From Streptomyces antimycoticus (GTDB lineage Bacteria; Actinomycetota; Actinomycetes; Streptomycetales; Streptomycetaceae): a DNA stretch of 64,000 bases. Where the stretch lies: NCBI RefSeq assembly GCF_005405925.1, contig NZ_BJHV01000001.1, positions 6,448,001-6,512,000 of the forward strand, given 5' to 3'. The notes beneath the pieces are model-generated. The model was not told the origin of the DNA and ran no database searches. It saw only the letters and a program-made list of their open reading frames with translations. A program made the translations under genes and the position numbers. Shown piece after piece: positions 16,572 through 25,446 of the stretch (position 1 is its first letter; each line of letters begins with the position of its first letter).

Positions 16572-17980
16572 TCAGTCGAGCTGCCCGCGGGTGACGCGGC
16601 GGGTGCGGGATGTGTCCAGGCCGGTGTCCGCCCCGGCAGCGTCCAGTACCCGCCCCACCGCGCCGTCGCCACGACGTCCAGGTGCCCGTCCCCGTCCACG
16701 TCCAGCAGCGGCGCCACGGGTGCGAGCCGGGTGCGCCGGTACCGCCCGTCCTCCCCCGGCACGCCGGGGGACTCCAGGTCGACGGCCTGGAGATGGCCCT
16801 CCGCCGGGTGAGCCGCGTCGCGCAGCAGCAGTACGAGGCCCTGGTTGTTGTTGGCCTGGTCCGCGCCGACGACCAGATCGGCTCTGCCGTCGCCGGTCAC
16901 ATCGCCGATCGCCAGGCCCTTGGTCCCGCCGAAGTCCGGTGCTCGCACCCCCACTCCGGGGATCCGGTGGAGCACGGTGGTGTGCCCCTCGCGGTCCTCA
17001 CCGCGCTGGGTGGTGATGTGCAGCTCCTTGCGGAACGCCAGGAACGTCACCTCGGTCACGTCCTCGGTGCCGTTGCCGTCCACGTCGGCGGGCACGCCGA
17101 CCCGGCCCAGCACATGGGGCCCGCTGCGGCCCGCGTCGTAGCGGAGGCCGCCCGAGCCGCCCCGGTGGACCCACAGTCCGGTGTCGGTGATGTCGCCGTC
17201 GCCCTCGCTCTCCGGGTCGGTCCACCGCATCCGTACGGCCAGGTCCGTACGGCCGTCCCCGTCGATGTCGGCCGCGGTCGCCTCGTACGGGACGGAGTCC
17301 TTCCCGGGCGGGGGGTCCTTCAGGTCCTGCCGCCGCGCGGGCGCGCCGTCCCGCCGCAGCGGCCCGTACGCGACGGTCCCCGAGGAGGTCTCCGTCGTGC
17401 CGAGCCGGAACAGATCGGCGTGGCCGTCCCCGTCGAAGTCCCCCGTCTCCACGGCCCCTTGGTCCGGCAGGTCGCTCACCTCGGTGATGCCTCGCGGCCC
17501 GCTCCAGAGCACGAGGGCGCGCCGCCCGCTGAAGTCCGCGATCAGATCGGTGTGTCCGTCGCCGTCGAGGTCGGCCCGCACCAGCCGGACGTCCTCGGCG
17601 GCGGGGACGGGGGGCTTCAGCAGACAGGCCCGTACGGTCGTCCGGGTGCGCGGGTCGAGGCCGTGTGGCGAACCGTAGACGATGTTGATCCGGTCCTTGT
17701 CGTACGCGGCGAGGTCGTCGTATCCATCGCCGTTGAGGTCCCGGCCGTGGCGCTCGCGGGACACCGTCGCCGTCCCCGCCGCGGGCCGCTCCGGGCCCTG
17801 CCGCGGGGGGCTCCAGCGCAGCCCGGCGCTGGTGGTCGAGGGGGTGCGCGGTGTACCGGCGTCGGCGTGCCCGCCCCCGCCCGAGCCATCGTAGCCACCC
17901 GAGCCCCCCGAGCCACCCGAGCACGCGGCCAGGGCCGCGCCCGCCACGAGCAGCGTGGCGATCCTTCCGTGCAGTCTCAT
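16572..17980 (-). CDS. FG-GAP/VCBS-repeat lipoprotein (predicted secreted beta-propeller)
   Basis: Signal peptide with lipobox LAAC at residues 16-19 followed by a Gly/Ser linker, so the mature protein should be lipid-anchored outside the membrane. From about residue 75 there are repeated calcium-loop motifs of FG-GAP type: DLNGDGYDDLA, DLDGDGHTDLI, DFDGDGHADLF, DIDGDGRTDLA, DVDGNGTEDV, DVTGDGRADLV, DVDGDGHLDVV, enough for a seven-bladed propeller. As sequenced the frame continues to 16391 and overlaps pckG by 17 bp with a repetitive Arg/Pro tail. One extra G in the G4 run at 16631-16634 (minus strand) instead gives the C terminus LPGADTGLDT..GQLD and a stop at 16572-16574, 469 residues. Ligand unknown; integrin-like adhesion is only an analogy. 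Confidence 0.82.
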
Positions 17981-18045
17981 GGGCGACAGCTCACACGCAG
18001 TCGTGCGGGGTACGCCATCCCCGGCCCCGCTCCGTAATCCAGTTG

Positions 18046-18160
18046 TCAGCTCAGCTCAGCTCAGCTCAGCTCAGCTCGCGTCGCTTCGGCTCGCGTCGCT
18101 TCGGCTCGCGTCGCGTCGTCTCGCGTCGCTTCGGCTCGCGTCGCGTCGTCTCGCCTCGGC
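18046..18160. repeat. Compound tandem repeat: six 5-bp units then five 15-bp units
   Basis: TCAGC is repeated six times at 18046-18075, directly followed by five 15-bp units of the form TCGCGTCGCTTCGGC or a variant ending GTCGTC at 18076-18150. The array ends at the stop codon of the minus-strand gene at 18161. It fills the gap between two minus-strand genes. The alternating unit types suggest unequal exchange or slippage; no dyad typical of a terminator is seen. Confidence 0.9.
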
Positions 18161-18571
18161 TCAGGCCGCCAGCCCCAGCGCGGTCGCGTGGGACCGCAGG
18201 CGCTCGGCCGCCAGCGTCGAGGCCGCCGTGTCGTTCCGGGACGTGGCCACGACCAGGGCCCACCCGGCCAGGGTGTGGGCGCGCTGGTGGAGGGCGGCTA
18301 TATGCGCCGCGTCCGGCTCCGTCGTCGAGGGTGCCGCGCGCAGCGGGGCGCGGCCGTCACGCAGGCGGGCGGCCTGCTCGGCGAGGCGCTGGGCGGCGTC
18401 GTCGAGGCCGGGGTGCGGGGTGTGGGCGCGCAGCTCGTCCGTCACGGTGAGCAGCGCGGTCAGATGTCCGGCCAGCCGGATGTCCAGCTCTTCCTCGCGG
18501 GTGCGGTGCGGGAAGTCGGGCGTGGGCTCGGCCATGCTGTGGACCGATTTGGTGCGGATCGGCTCGTACAT
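18161..18571 (-). CDS. Hypothetical helical protein of actinobacterial type
   Basis: 136 residues, start supported by GGAGG ten bases upstream. Predicted all-alpha and soluble, with Ala/Leu/Arg-rich helices (LAGHLTALLTVTDELRAH, DDAAQRLAEQAARLRD, TLAGWALVVATSR). No enzymatic motif, membrane segment or signal peptide is seen. It has its own upstream dyad (18608-18622), so it may be separately regulated from the aminotransferase gene lying 72 bp upstream. Function unknown. Confidence 0.7.
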   Translation of the reverse strand: MYEPIRTKSVHSMAEPTPDFPHRTREEELDIRLAGHLTALLTVTDELRAHTPHPGLDDAAQRLAEQAARLRDGRAPLRAAPSTTEPDAAHIAALHQRAHTLAGWALVVATSRNDTAASTLAAERLRSHATALGLAA

Positions 18572-18607
18572 GGATGGCCTCCAAGGGGTCAGGAGACCAT
18601 CCTAACT

Positions 18608-18622
18608 TAGACTCTGTCTAAA
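18608..18622. promoter_or_regulatory. Inverted repeat TTAGAC-N3-GTCTAA
   Basis: Perfect 6-bp arms with a 3-bp spacer in an AT-richer stretch, with near-symmetry extending outward (AACTTAGAC / GTCTAAAGTT). It lies 37-51 bp upstream of the start of the hypothetical minus-strand gene, where an operator overlapping the promoter would be expected. The form is that of a metalloregulator or stress-repressor site, but I cannot assign a protein. Confidence 0.45.
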
Positions 18623-18643
18623 GTTGAGCTGAGGCTAAAAAGA

Positions 18644-19855
18644 TCAGGGTTGGCCGTATCCGTCCAGGAAGTTCCCGATCCTGGTCACCGCGTCCGCCAG
18701 ATCCTTCTTGGCGGGCAGCGTGACGATGCGGAAGTGATCCGGCTCCGGCCAGTTGAATCCCGTGCCGTGCACGATCATGATCTTCTCGGCCCGCAGTAGA
18801 TCCAGCACCATCTGCCGGTCGTCCTTGATCTTGTAGACCTTGGGGTCCAGCTTGGGGAACGCGTACAGCGCGCCCTTGGGCTTCACGCACGTGACGCCCG
18901 GGATCTGGGTCAGCAGGTCGTACGCCGTGTCCCGCTGCTCCAGCAGCCGGCCGCCGGGGAGCACCAGGTCGTTGATCGACTGACGGCCGCCGAGGGCCGT
19001 GGCCACCGCGTGCTGCGCCGGCATATTGGCGCACAGCCGCATGTTGGCCAGGATGGTCAGCCCCTCCAGATAGCTGGCGGCGTGCGCCTTGGGGCCGCAG
19101 ACCGCGAGCCAGCCGCTGCGGTAGCCCGCCACCCGGTACGCCTTGGAGAGCCCGTTGAAGGTGAGGGTCAGCAGATCCGGGGCGACGGTGGTGGTCGGGG
19201 TGTGGGTGGCCCCGTCGTAGAGGATCTTGTCGTAGATCTCGTCGGAGCAGACGATCAGCTGATGGCGGCGGGCGATAGCGGTGAGCCCGCGCAGCGTCTC
19301 CTCGCCGTAGACGGCACCCGTGGGGTTGTTGGGGTTGATGATGACGAGCGCCTTGGTGCGGTCGGTGACCTTGCGCTCGATGTCGGCGAGGTCCGGCAGC
19401 CAGTCCGACTGCTCATCGCAGCGGTAGTGGACGGCGGTGCCGCCGGCCAGTGAGACCGCGGCGGTCCACAGCGGATAGTCGGGGGCCGGGACGAGGACCT
19501 CGTCGCCGTCGTCGAGCAGCCCCTGCATCGACATCTGGATCAGCTCGGAGACGCCGTTGCCGAGGAAGATGTCCTCGACATCGAGGTCGATGCCCTGGGT
19601 CTGGTAGTGCTGCATCACCGCGCGCCGCGCGGACAGCAGCCCCTTGGCGTCGCCGTAGCCGTGGGCGTCGCCGAGGTTGCGGAGCATGTCCTCGAGGATC
19701 TCCGGGGGGCATTCGAAGCCGAAGGTCGCCGGATTGCCGGTATTCAGCTTGAGGATGCGGTGTCCTGCCGCCTCCAGCCGCATCGCCTCCTCGAGCACCG
19801 GGCCACGGATTTCGTAGCAGACGTTGGAGAGCTTCGTGGACTGGATCACCTGCAT
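18644..19855 (-). CDS. Pyridoxal-phosphate aminotransferase, AlaT-like (class I/II)
   Basis: 403 residues from MQVIQSTKLSN. Fold-type I markers: NPNNPTG (174-180), SDEIYDK with the PLP-pyridine Asp (about 205), the PLP lysine in NGLSKAYR (K238), and the phosphate/carboxylate Arg in AGYRSGW. The N-terminal STKLSNVCYEIRGP is characteristic of AlaT-type alanine/glutamate aminotransferases, which make alanine from pyruvate and glutamate. This would draw on the same pyruvate pool as the malic enzyme nearby. A start 12 bases upstream (MVADMQ) is equally possible; neither has a strong ribosome site. Divergent from the peptide ABC operon. Confidence 0.88.
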   Translation of the reverse strand: MQVIQSTKLSNVCYEIRGPVLEEAMRLEAAGHRILKLNTGNPATFGFECPPEILEDMLRNLGDAHGYGDAKGLLSARRAVMQHYQTQGIDLDVEDIFLGNGVSELIQMSMQGLLDDGDEVLVPAPDYPLWTAAVSLAGGTAVHYRCDEQSDWLPDLADIERKVTDRTKALVIINPNNPTGAVYGEETLRGLTAIARRHQLIVCSDEIYDKILYDGATHTPTTTVAPDLLTLTFNGLSKAYRVAGYRSGWLAVCGPKAHAASYLEGLTILANMRLCANMPAQHAVATALGGRQSINDLVLPGGRLLEQRDTAYDLLTQIPGVTCVKPKGALYAFPKLDPKVYKIKDDRQMVLDLLRAEKIMIVHGTGFNWPEPDHFRIVTLPAKKDLADAVTRIGNFLDGYGQP

Positions 19856-20091
19856 GTCGGCCACCATACGGCGGAGTATCCGGGGCCGCTCGGTGTTTTT
19901 CGCCACGTGGACGGTGCCGGAGGGTGTGCGGACGGTGTGCGGGGGCGCCGTGGGGCGGGGTCCGCGACCCCGCGCGCCGTCCCCGGGCCGCTCTCCGCGC
20001 CGGGTAACGACTCTGTTTCCGCCGTTGATTTTCGCGAACGAAGGGTTGGCCCGAACGCGTGTCCTGGCTATCGTTCACGCACTTCACCCAA

Positions 20092-20107
20092 TCGTTCCGC
20101 TGAACGA
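20092..20107. promoter_or_regulatory. Inverted repeat TCGTTC-N4-GAACGA before peptide ABC operon
   Basis: Perfect 6-bp arms, 24 bp upstream of the operon start. The half-site recurs nearby as GAACGA at about 20036 and TCGTTC at about 20072, so several copies lie in the 210-bp divergent region. This pattern suits an operator for a dimeric repressor. The TetR encoded at the other end of the cluster is a candidate binder, by position only. Confidence 0.4.
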
Positions 20108-20130
20108 ATAAGGGAAGGGTGCCCCCGTTC

Positions 20131-21759
20131 ATGCCCCCGTTCACATCCGAGACCTCCCACCGAACTGCCCCCGCCGCGGCCGGGCTGCCACGGAGGTCGC
20201 TGCTCACCACCGCGGCGGCGATCGGCGGTGCGCTCGGCGGCTCCGCCCTGCTGAGCGGCTGCTCCGGAGCCGCCTCCGCGTCCCCGACGAGGGCCGTGCC
20301 CACCCGCGGCCCGGCCGGGCGGCCCGACCGTGGCGGCACCCTGCGCATCGCCCGGCCGCCCGCCTCCGACGCCGAGACCCTCGACCCCGCGAGCGCGCTC
20401 TCCGCGTACGAATACCTCGGCGCGCTCTACAACCGGCTCGTCCGGATGGGGCCCGACGGCACCGTCGCCCCCGACCTCGCCGAATCCTGGGAGCCCGACG
20501 CCAAGGCGACCACCTGGACCTTCCGGCTGCGCCGCGGCGTCACCTTCCACGACGGCCGCGCCTTCACCTCCGCCGACGCCGCCTACACCTTGCGCCACAT
20601 CCTCGACACCGCGACCGCCTCCCCGCAGGCCCCCGTGCTGTCCCCGCTGGTCGACCCGAAGCGGCTGCGCACCCCCGACGCCCACACCCTCGTCGTCCCG
20701 CTGAAGAGCCCGCACGCCGAGTTCCCCAGCCTGCTCACCCACTACAACTGCTACGTCGTCCCGGACGGCAGCGCCCGCTCCATCGGCCGCACCGGCATCG
20801 GCACCGGCCCGTTCCGGCTCACGTCCTTCGCGGCCGCCGGGCCCGGCCGGGTCACCGCCTACCCGGACCACTGGGCCGGGCGCCCGGTCCTGGACGCCAT
20901 CGACTTCTACTCCGTCGCCGATATGCAGGCCCGCTCGGGCGCCCTGCTCGCCGGACAGGTCGATCTGCTCTCCCAGACCAACCTCGACTTCGCCACCGCC
21001 CGGGTCATCGCCGCCTCCGACCGCGCCACCATCGCCCGCGCCGAGAACGCCCAGTGGTACGTGCTGCCGATGCTCACCACCGAGAAGCCCTTCACCGATG
21101 TGCGGGTGCGGCAGGCGATGAAGCTCGCCTACGACCCCGAGCACATCCTGAAGGCGGCCCTCCAGGGCGCGGGCACGGCCGGCTGGGACAACCCCGTCCC
21201 GCCGAACGACCCCGCCCACACCGCAGCCCACCCCGCCCACGACCCCGAGAAGGCCCGCCATCTGCTGAAGAAGGCCGGGTACGAGCGGCTGGCGGTGGAC
21301 CTCTACACCTCCTCGTACGACCCGATCTTCACGCCCATGGCCCTCGCCTACCAGGAGTCGGCCGGGCGGGCCGGTATCCGGATCCGGGTCAAGACCGCGG
21401 CCGCCGACTCGTACTACACCCAGATCTGGATGAAGAAGCCGCTCATGGCCACCTACTGGTACACCGGGCGCCCCGTCGACCAGCTCCTCAACCAGGTCTT
21501 CCGCGGCGGCTCCTCGTACAACGAGACCGCCTGGGCCGACAAGGAGTTCGACGCGCTGCTCGACCGGGCCCGCCGGGAGACCGACACGGGCCGCAGGCGC
21601 GAGCTGTACGGACAGGCGCAGACGCTCGTCATCGAGCGGGGCGGGGCCATCACCCCGATGTTCGCCGACCGGCTCGTCGGGATCTCCCGGAAGGTGCGCG
21701 GCTACGCCGAGCACGGCTTCGAGTTCGACTACCTCCGCATCGGCCTGAAGGGGGCATGA
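20131..21759 (+). CDS. Oligopeptide/dipeptide ABC transporter substrate-binding lipoprotein (SBP family 5)
   Basis: 542 residues. The signal has a twin-arginine-like PRRSLLTTAAA and a lipobox LLSGC, so it is probably a Tat- or Sec-exported lipoprotein. The mature protein has the SBP_bac_5 layout: GGTLRIA start, LAESWEPDAKATTWTFRLRRGV, FTSADAAYTL and conserved C-terminal helices. Known role: captures peptides or similar solutes and delivers them to the permease pair. The start is taken at ATG 20131 with AGGGAAGG about 12 bases upstream; a GTG four codons earlier abuts the ribosome site and is less likely. First gene of an operon with overlapping stops and starts. Confidence 0.92.
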   Translation: MPPFTSETSHRTAPAAAGLPRRSLLTTAAAIGGALGGSALLSGCSGAASASPTRAVPTRGPAGRPDRGGTLRIARPPASDAETLDPASALSAYEYLGALYNRLVRMGPDGTVAPDLAESWEPDAKATTWTFRLRRGVTFHDGRAFTSADAAYTLRHILDTATASPQAPVLSPLVDPKRLRTPDAHTLVVPLKSPHAEFPSLLTHYNCYVVPDGSARSIGRTGIGTGPFRLTSFAAAGPGRVTAYPDHWAGRPVLDAIDFYSVADMQARSGALLAGQVDLLSQTNLDFATARVIAASDRATIARAENAQWYVLPMLTTEKPFTDVRVRQAMKLAYDPEHILKAALQGAGTAGWDNPVPPNDPAHTAAHPAHDPEKARHLLKKAGYERLAVDLYTSSYDPIFTPMALAYQESAGRAGIRIRVKTAAADSYYTQIWMKKPLMATYWYTGRPVDQLLNQVFRGGSSYNETAWADKEFDALLDRARRETDTGRRRELYGQAQTLVIERGGAITPMFADRLVGISRKVRGYAEHGFEFDYLRIGLKGA

Positions 21760-22724
21760 GGCGCATGCTCACCTTCCTCGTCCGCCGTGTGGTCTCCGCG
21801 CTGGGCACCCTGCTGCTCTCCTCGGTCCTGGTCTTCCTGGCCGTCCAGGCACTGCCCGGCGACGTCGCCACCCAGGTGCTCGGCAGGGACGCCACCCCCG
21901 ACGCGGTCGCGGCCCTGCGCAAGCAGATGGGGCTCGACCAGCCCGGGTGGGAGCGCTACGGCCACTGGATCAACGGCGCCCTGCACGGCGACTTCGGCAC
22001 CTCGCTGGTCACCACCAAACCGGTGGGCGGCGAGGTCGCCCAGTACCTCGGCAACTCCGCCCTCATCGCCGTGGTCACCATCCTCTTCGCGGTCACCGGC
22101 TCCCTCGTCCTCGGCATCGTCGCCGGGCTCTACCGCGACCGCTGGCCCGACCACCTGATCTCCACCGTCAGCCTGATCGGGATGAGCGTCCCCGAATTCG
22201 TCGTGGCCACCGTGCTGGTGCTCGCCTTCTCCGTCACCGTGCCGGTGCTGCCCGCCGTGGTGCTGTACGGACCGGGCGCCAGCACCGGGCAGCTCCTCCC
22301 GGCGGTCTGGCTGCCCGCCGCCTCGCTCGCGATCGTCATGGCCGCGTACATCGTGCGGATGGCCCGCACCTCGGTGATCGACGTCATGGCCGGCGAATAC
22401 GTCACCACCGCCCGGCTCAAGGGCCTGTCCACCTGGCGGGTGGTCACCCGGCACGCCCTGCCCAGCGCCCTGCTGCCCACCCTCCACGTCATCGCGCTCA
22501 ACGTGGCCTGGCTGGTCGGCGGCGTCGCCGTGGTCGAGAACGTCTTCAACTACCCCGGCATCGGCAAGCTGATGCTCTCCTCCGTCCAGAACCGCGACCT
22601 GCCCGTCATCCAGGCCATCGCCCTCATCAGCGCCGTCGTCTACGTCGTGTGCAACCTCGCCGCCGACCTCGGCTCCATGGCCCTCAACCCCAAGCTCCGC
22701 ACCCGAGGAGGGAGGATCCGATGA
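21756..22724 (+). CDS. ABC transporter permease, DppB/OppB type
   Basis: 322 residues, ATGA overlap with the binding-protein gene. Six hydrophobic helices; the N-terminal LTFLVRRVVSALGTLLLSS and QALPGDVA are typical of DppB. The EAA-like coupling loop is EYVTTARLKGLSTWRVVTRHALP at about residues 210-232 (only key parts: YVTTARLKG and HALP). Pairs with the next gene to form the membrane channel. The ENVFNYPGIG motif near residue 265 is also family-typical. Confidence 0.93.
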   Translation: MRRMLTFLVRRVVSALGTLLLSSVLVFLAVQALPGDVATQVLGRDATPDAVAALRKQMGLDQPGWERYGHWINGALHGDFGTSLVTTKPVGGEVAQYLGNSALIAVVTILFAVTGSLVLGIVAGLYRDRWPDHLISTVSLIGMSVPEFVVATVLVLAFSVTVPVLPAVVLYGPGASTGQLLPAVWLPAASLAIVMAAYIVRMARTSVIDVMAGEYVTTARLKGLSTWRVVTRHALPSALLPTLHVIALNVAWLVGGVAVVENVFNYPGIGKLMLSSVQNRDLPVIQAIALISAVVYVVCNLAADLGSMALNPKLRTRGGRIR

Positions 22725-23653
22725 GCTCGCTGGAAGACCCGATGAGCCCGCTGAAAGCGTCCGCGGGGGCGGCGCGGGCCGCCGCACCGCCCGCGCCCGT
22801 CCGGCCCGGTGTCGCCGCCCGCACCTGGCGCGCCGTGCGCTCCTCCCGCCCCACCGCCATCGGGCTCGCGATCGTCGCCGTCCACCTCGTGGTCGCGCTG
22901 CTCGCCCCGCTGCTCACCCCCTACCACCCCACCACCGGCGACGCCTCGCACGCGCTGCTCGGGCCCGGCGCGGACCACTGGGCGGGCACCGACAGCTACG
23001 GACGCGATGTGCTGACCCGGGTGCTGTACGGCGGGCGGTACGCGCTCGGCGTCTCCGTCACCGCGACCGTCCTCACCGTCGCCCTCGGCGCCGTCCTCGG
23101 CTGCGCGGCCGCCCTGCGCGGCGGCTGGCTGGACGATCTGCTGATGCGCGTCCTGGACGCGGTGCTCTCCATCCCCGCGATCCTCGTCCTGCTGGTGATC
23201 GTCACCGCGCTGGGTACCGGTTCCTCGGTCATCGTGCTGGCCATCGCCGTCGTCTGCGTTCCCCAGGTGGTGCGCGTCGTGCGCGGCGCCGCGCTCGCCG
23301 TCGTCCCGCAGGACTACGTCACCGCGGCGCGCGCCCGCGGCGAGAGCACCTGGGCGATCCTGCGGCGCGAGGTGCTGCCCAACATCACCGACGTGGTGTG
23401 CGTGGAGTTCGCGATGCGTGCCTCGTGGGTGGTGCTGCTGATCTCCTCGCTGTCCTTCCTGGGCTTCGGAGCCGACCCGCCCACCCCCGACTGGGGGCTG
23501 ATGGTCTCGGAGAACCGCACCGCCATCACCGTCGTCCCGATGGCCAGCCTCGCGCCGATCATCGCCCTGGCCACGCTGGTGGTCGGGCTCAACCTCGCGG
23601 CCGACGGCCTGTCCAAGGCGTGGGGCGTGGACCGGATCCGGGAGGGCTCCTGA
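22721..23653 (+). CDS. ABC transporter permease, DppC/OppC type
   Basis: 310 residues, ATGA overlap with the upstream permease and GGAGGGAGG ribosome site. A Pro/Ala-rich N-terminal extension of about 30 residues precedes helix 1. Motifs: HWAGTDSYGRDVLTRVLYGGR, DDLLMRVLDAVLSIP, the coupling loop YVTAARARGES with EVLPN, and SLSFLGFGADPPTPDWG, all diagnostic of DppC. Forms the channel with the DppB-like partner. Confidence 0.93.
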   Translation: MSSLEDPMSPLKASAGAARAAAPPAPVRPGVAARTWRAVRSSRPTAIGLAIVAVHLVVALLAPLLTPYHPTTGDASHALLGPGADHWAGTDSYGRDVLTRVLYGGRYALGVSVTATVLTVALGAVLGCAAALRGGWLDDLLMRVLDAVLSIPAILVLLVIVTALGTGSSVIVLAIAVVCVPQVVRVVRGAALAVVPQDYVTAARARGESTWAILRREVLPNITDVVCVEFAMRASWVVLLISSLSFLGFGADPPTPDWGLMVSENRTAITVVPMASLAPIIALATLVVGLNLAADGLSKAWGVDRIREGS

Positions 23654-25446
23654 TGGCGCGCATTGTTTCGGCGGACGGGAGTGTTTCGGCGGAGTCGACG
23701 CCGATCGTCTCGGTGGAGGCCCTGTCCGTGGCCTACCGGTCGGGCGGGCGCGAGGTGCCCGTCGTGGACGAGGTGTCGCTGGAGGTGCGCCCCGGCCGGA
23801 CACTGGCCCTGGTCGGCGAGTCGGGCAGCGGCAAGTCGACGGTCGCCGCGACGCTGCTGGGGCATCTGCGGCATGGATCGCGGCTGACCGGCGGACGGGT
23901 CGCCGTCGAGGGCAGGGACGTCTTCGCGCTCCCCGCGCGGGAGTTGCGGCGGCTGCGCGGCGGTACGGTCGCGATGGTCTCCCAGAACGCGGGCCACGCC
24001 CTGACGCCCAGCATGCGCATCGGACGGCAGATCGCGGAGGCGGGCGGCGAGGTGCCCGTCACCGACCTGCTGGAACAGGTCAGGCTGCCGCATCCCCGCG
24101 AACTCGCCCGCCGCTATCCGCATGAGCTCTCCGGCGGACAGCAGCAGCGCGTGGCCATCGCCATGGCCATCGCGGCCCGCCCCAAGGTGCTCGTCCTGGA
24201 CGAGCCCACCACCGGCCTCGATGTGATCACCCAGCGCGGGGTGCTGGACCTGGTCGGCGCCCTGCGCGAGGAACTCGGCCTTGCCGCCGTCCTGGTCAGC
24301 CATGACCTCGGCGTGGTCGCGCACATGGCCGACGAGGTGTGCGTACTGCGCGCCGGGCGGGTCGTCGAGGCCGCCCCCACCCGACGGCTCTTCGCCGCCC
24401 CCGCCGACCCGTACACCCGCCGCCTGCTGGCCAGCGTCCCGCGCATCGCGGACGCCGGGCTGGCGCTGGTGGGGGAGGACGGCACGCGGGAGATCCGGCC
24501 CAAGGCCGAGGTGCCCGCGGACGCGGCCGAGGCGCTGGACGTACGAGAGGTGACGATCGACTACGGCACCAGCCGCGCGGTGGACGGGGTCTCCTTCAGC
24601 GTGCGGAGGGGGGAGGTGCTGGCGCTGGTCGGCGAATCGGGCAGCGGCAAGTCGACGATCGCGTGGTCGCTGGCGGGGCTGCGGGGGCTGTCGGGCGGGA
24701 CGATGCGGGCTGCGTCGACCGGTGCGTTGGGTGGTGCGGCGGGGTCTGCGGCGGGCGGGGACCTGGGCGCCCCCGCGCGCCGGCGCCCGCTCGCCCTGCG
24801 CCGCACCGTGCAGCTCGTCTTCCAGAACGCCGACACCTCGCTCAATCCGCGGCGTTCGGTGGGCGATGCGATACGGCGGCCCCTGCGCTTCTTCGGCTCG
24901 GCGGGGTCGCGGGGCGAGGCGGCCTCGCGGGCCCGGCGGCTGATCGCCGACGTTCGCCTCGACCCCGACTTCGCCGACCGGCTGCCCGCGCAGCTTTCGG
25001 GCGGCCAGCGCCAGCGGATCGGGATCGCGCGGGCGCTGGCCGGGGAGCCGGAGGTGCTGATCGCGGACGAGATCACGACGGCGCTGGATGTGTCCGTGCA
25101 GGCCGATGTGTTGCGGCTGCTGGACGATCTGCGCCGGGAGCGGGAGTTGGCGTGCCTGTTCATCAGCCATGACCTGGCGGTGGTGCGGGGGATCGCCGAC
25201 CGGGTGGTGGTGCTGCGGCACGGGGTGGTGGTGGAGGAGGGGCCCACGGATGCGGTGTTCGAGAGGCCGGGGCATCCGTATACGCGGGCGCTGATGGGGG
25301 CGGCGCTGGAGCCGGATCCGGAGGTGGAGGGGGCTGCGGCCTCGGCCCCGGCCGAGGAGTGGGCGGATGCGGCCGAGCCGGGGGCGGTGTGGGAGGAGTT
25401 GGGCGGGGGGCACCGGGTACGCAGGTGGCGGCCGACGGATGGCTAG
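23653..25446 (+). CDS. Dual ATP-binding ABC transporter ATPase (fused DppD-DppF type)
   Basis: 597 residues, TGATG overlap with the permease gene and GGGAGGG upstream. Two complete ATPase domains in one chain: Walker A GESGSGKST at residues 55-63 and again near 330; signature LSGGQQQR and LSGGQRQR; Walker B VLVLDEPTTGLD and VLIADEITTALD; H-loops SHDLGVV and SHDLAVV. The oligopeptide C-terminal motif PYTRRLL / PYTRALM follows each half. Such fusions replace separate D and F subunits. The third base composition becomes G-rich near the 3' end with a Glu/Ala tail. Confidence 0.93.
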   Translation: MARIVSADGSVSAESTPIVSVEALSVAYRSGGREVPVVDEVSLEVRPGRTLALVGESGSGKSTVAATLLGHLRHGSRLTGGRVAVEGRDVFALPARELRRLRGGTVAMVSQNAGHALTPSMRIGRQIAEAGGEVPVTDLLEQVRLPHPRELARRYPHELSGGQQQRVAIAMAIAARPKVLVLDEPTTGLDVITQRGVLDLVGALREELGLAAVLVSHDLGVVAHMADEVCVLRAGRVVEAAPTRRLFAAPADPYTRRLLASVPRIADAGLALVGEDGTREIRPKAEVPADAAEALDVREVTIDYGTSRAVDGVSFSVRRGEVLALVGESGSGKSTIAWSLAGLRGLSGGTMRAASTGALGGAAGSAAGGDLGAPARRRPLALRRTVQLVFQNADTSLNPRRSVGDAIRRPLRFFGSAGSRGEAASRARRLIADVRLDPDFADRLPAQLSGGQRQRIGIARALAGEPEVLIADEITTALDVSVQADVLRLLDDLRRERELACLFISHDLAVVRGIADRVVVLRHGVVVEEGPTDAVFERPGHPYTRALMGAALEPDPEVEGAAASAPAEEWADAAEPGAVWEELGGGHRVRRWRPTDG

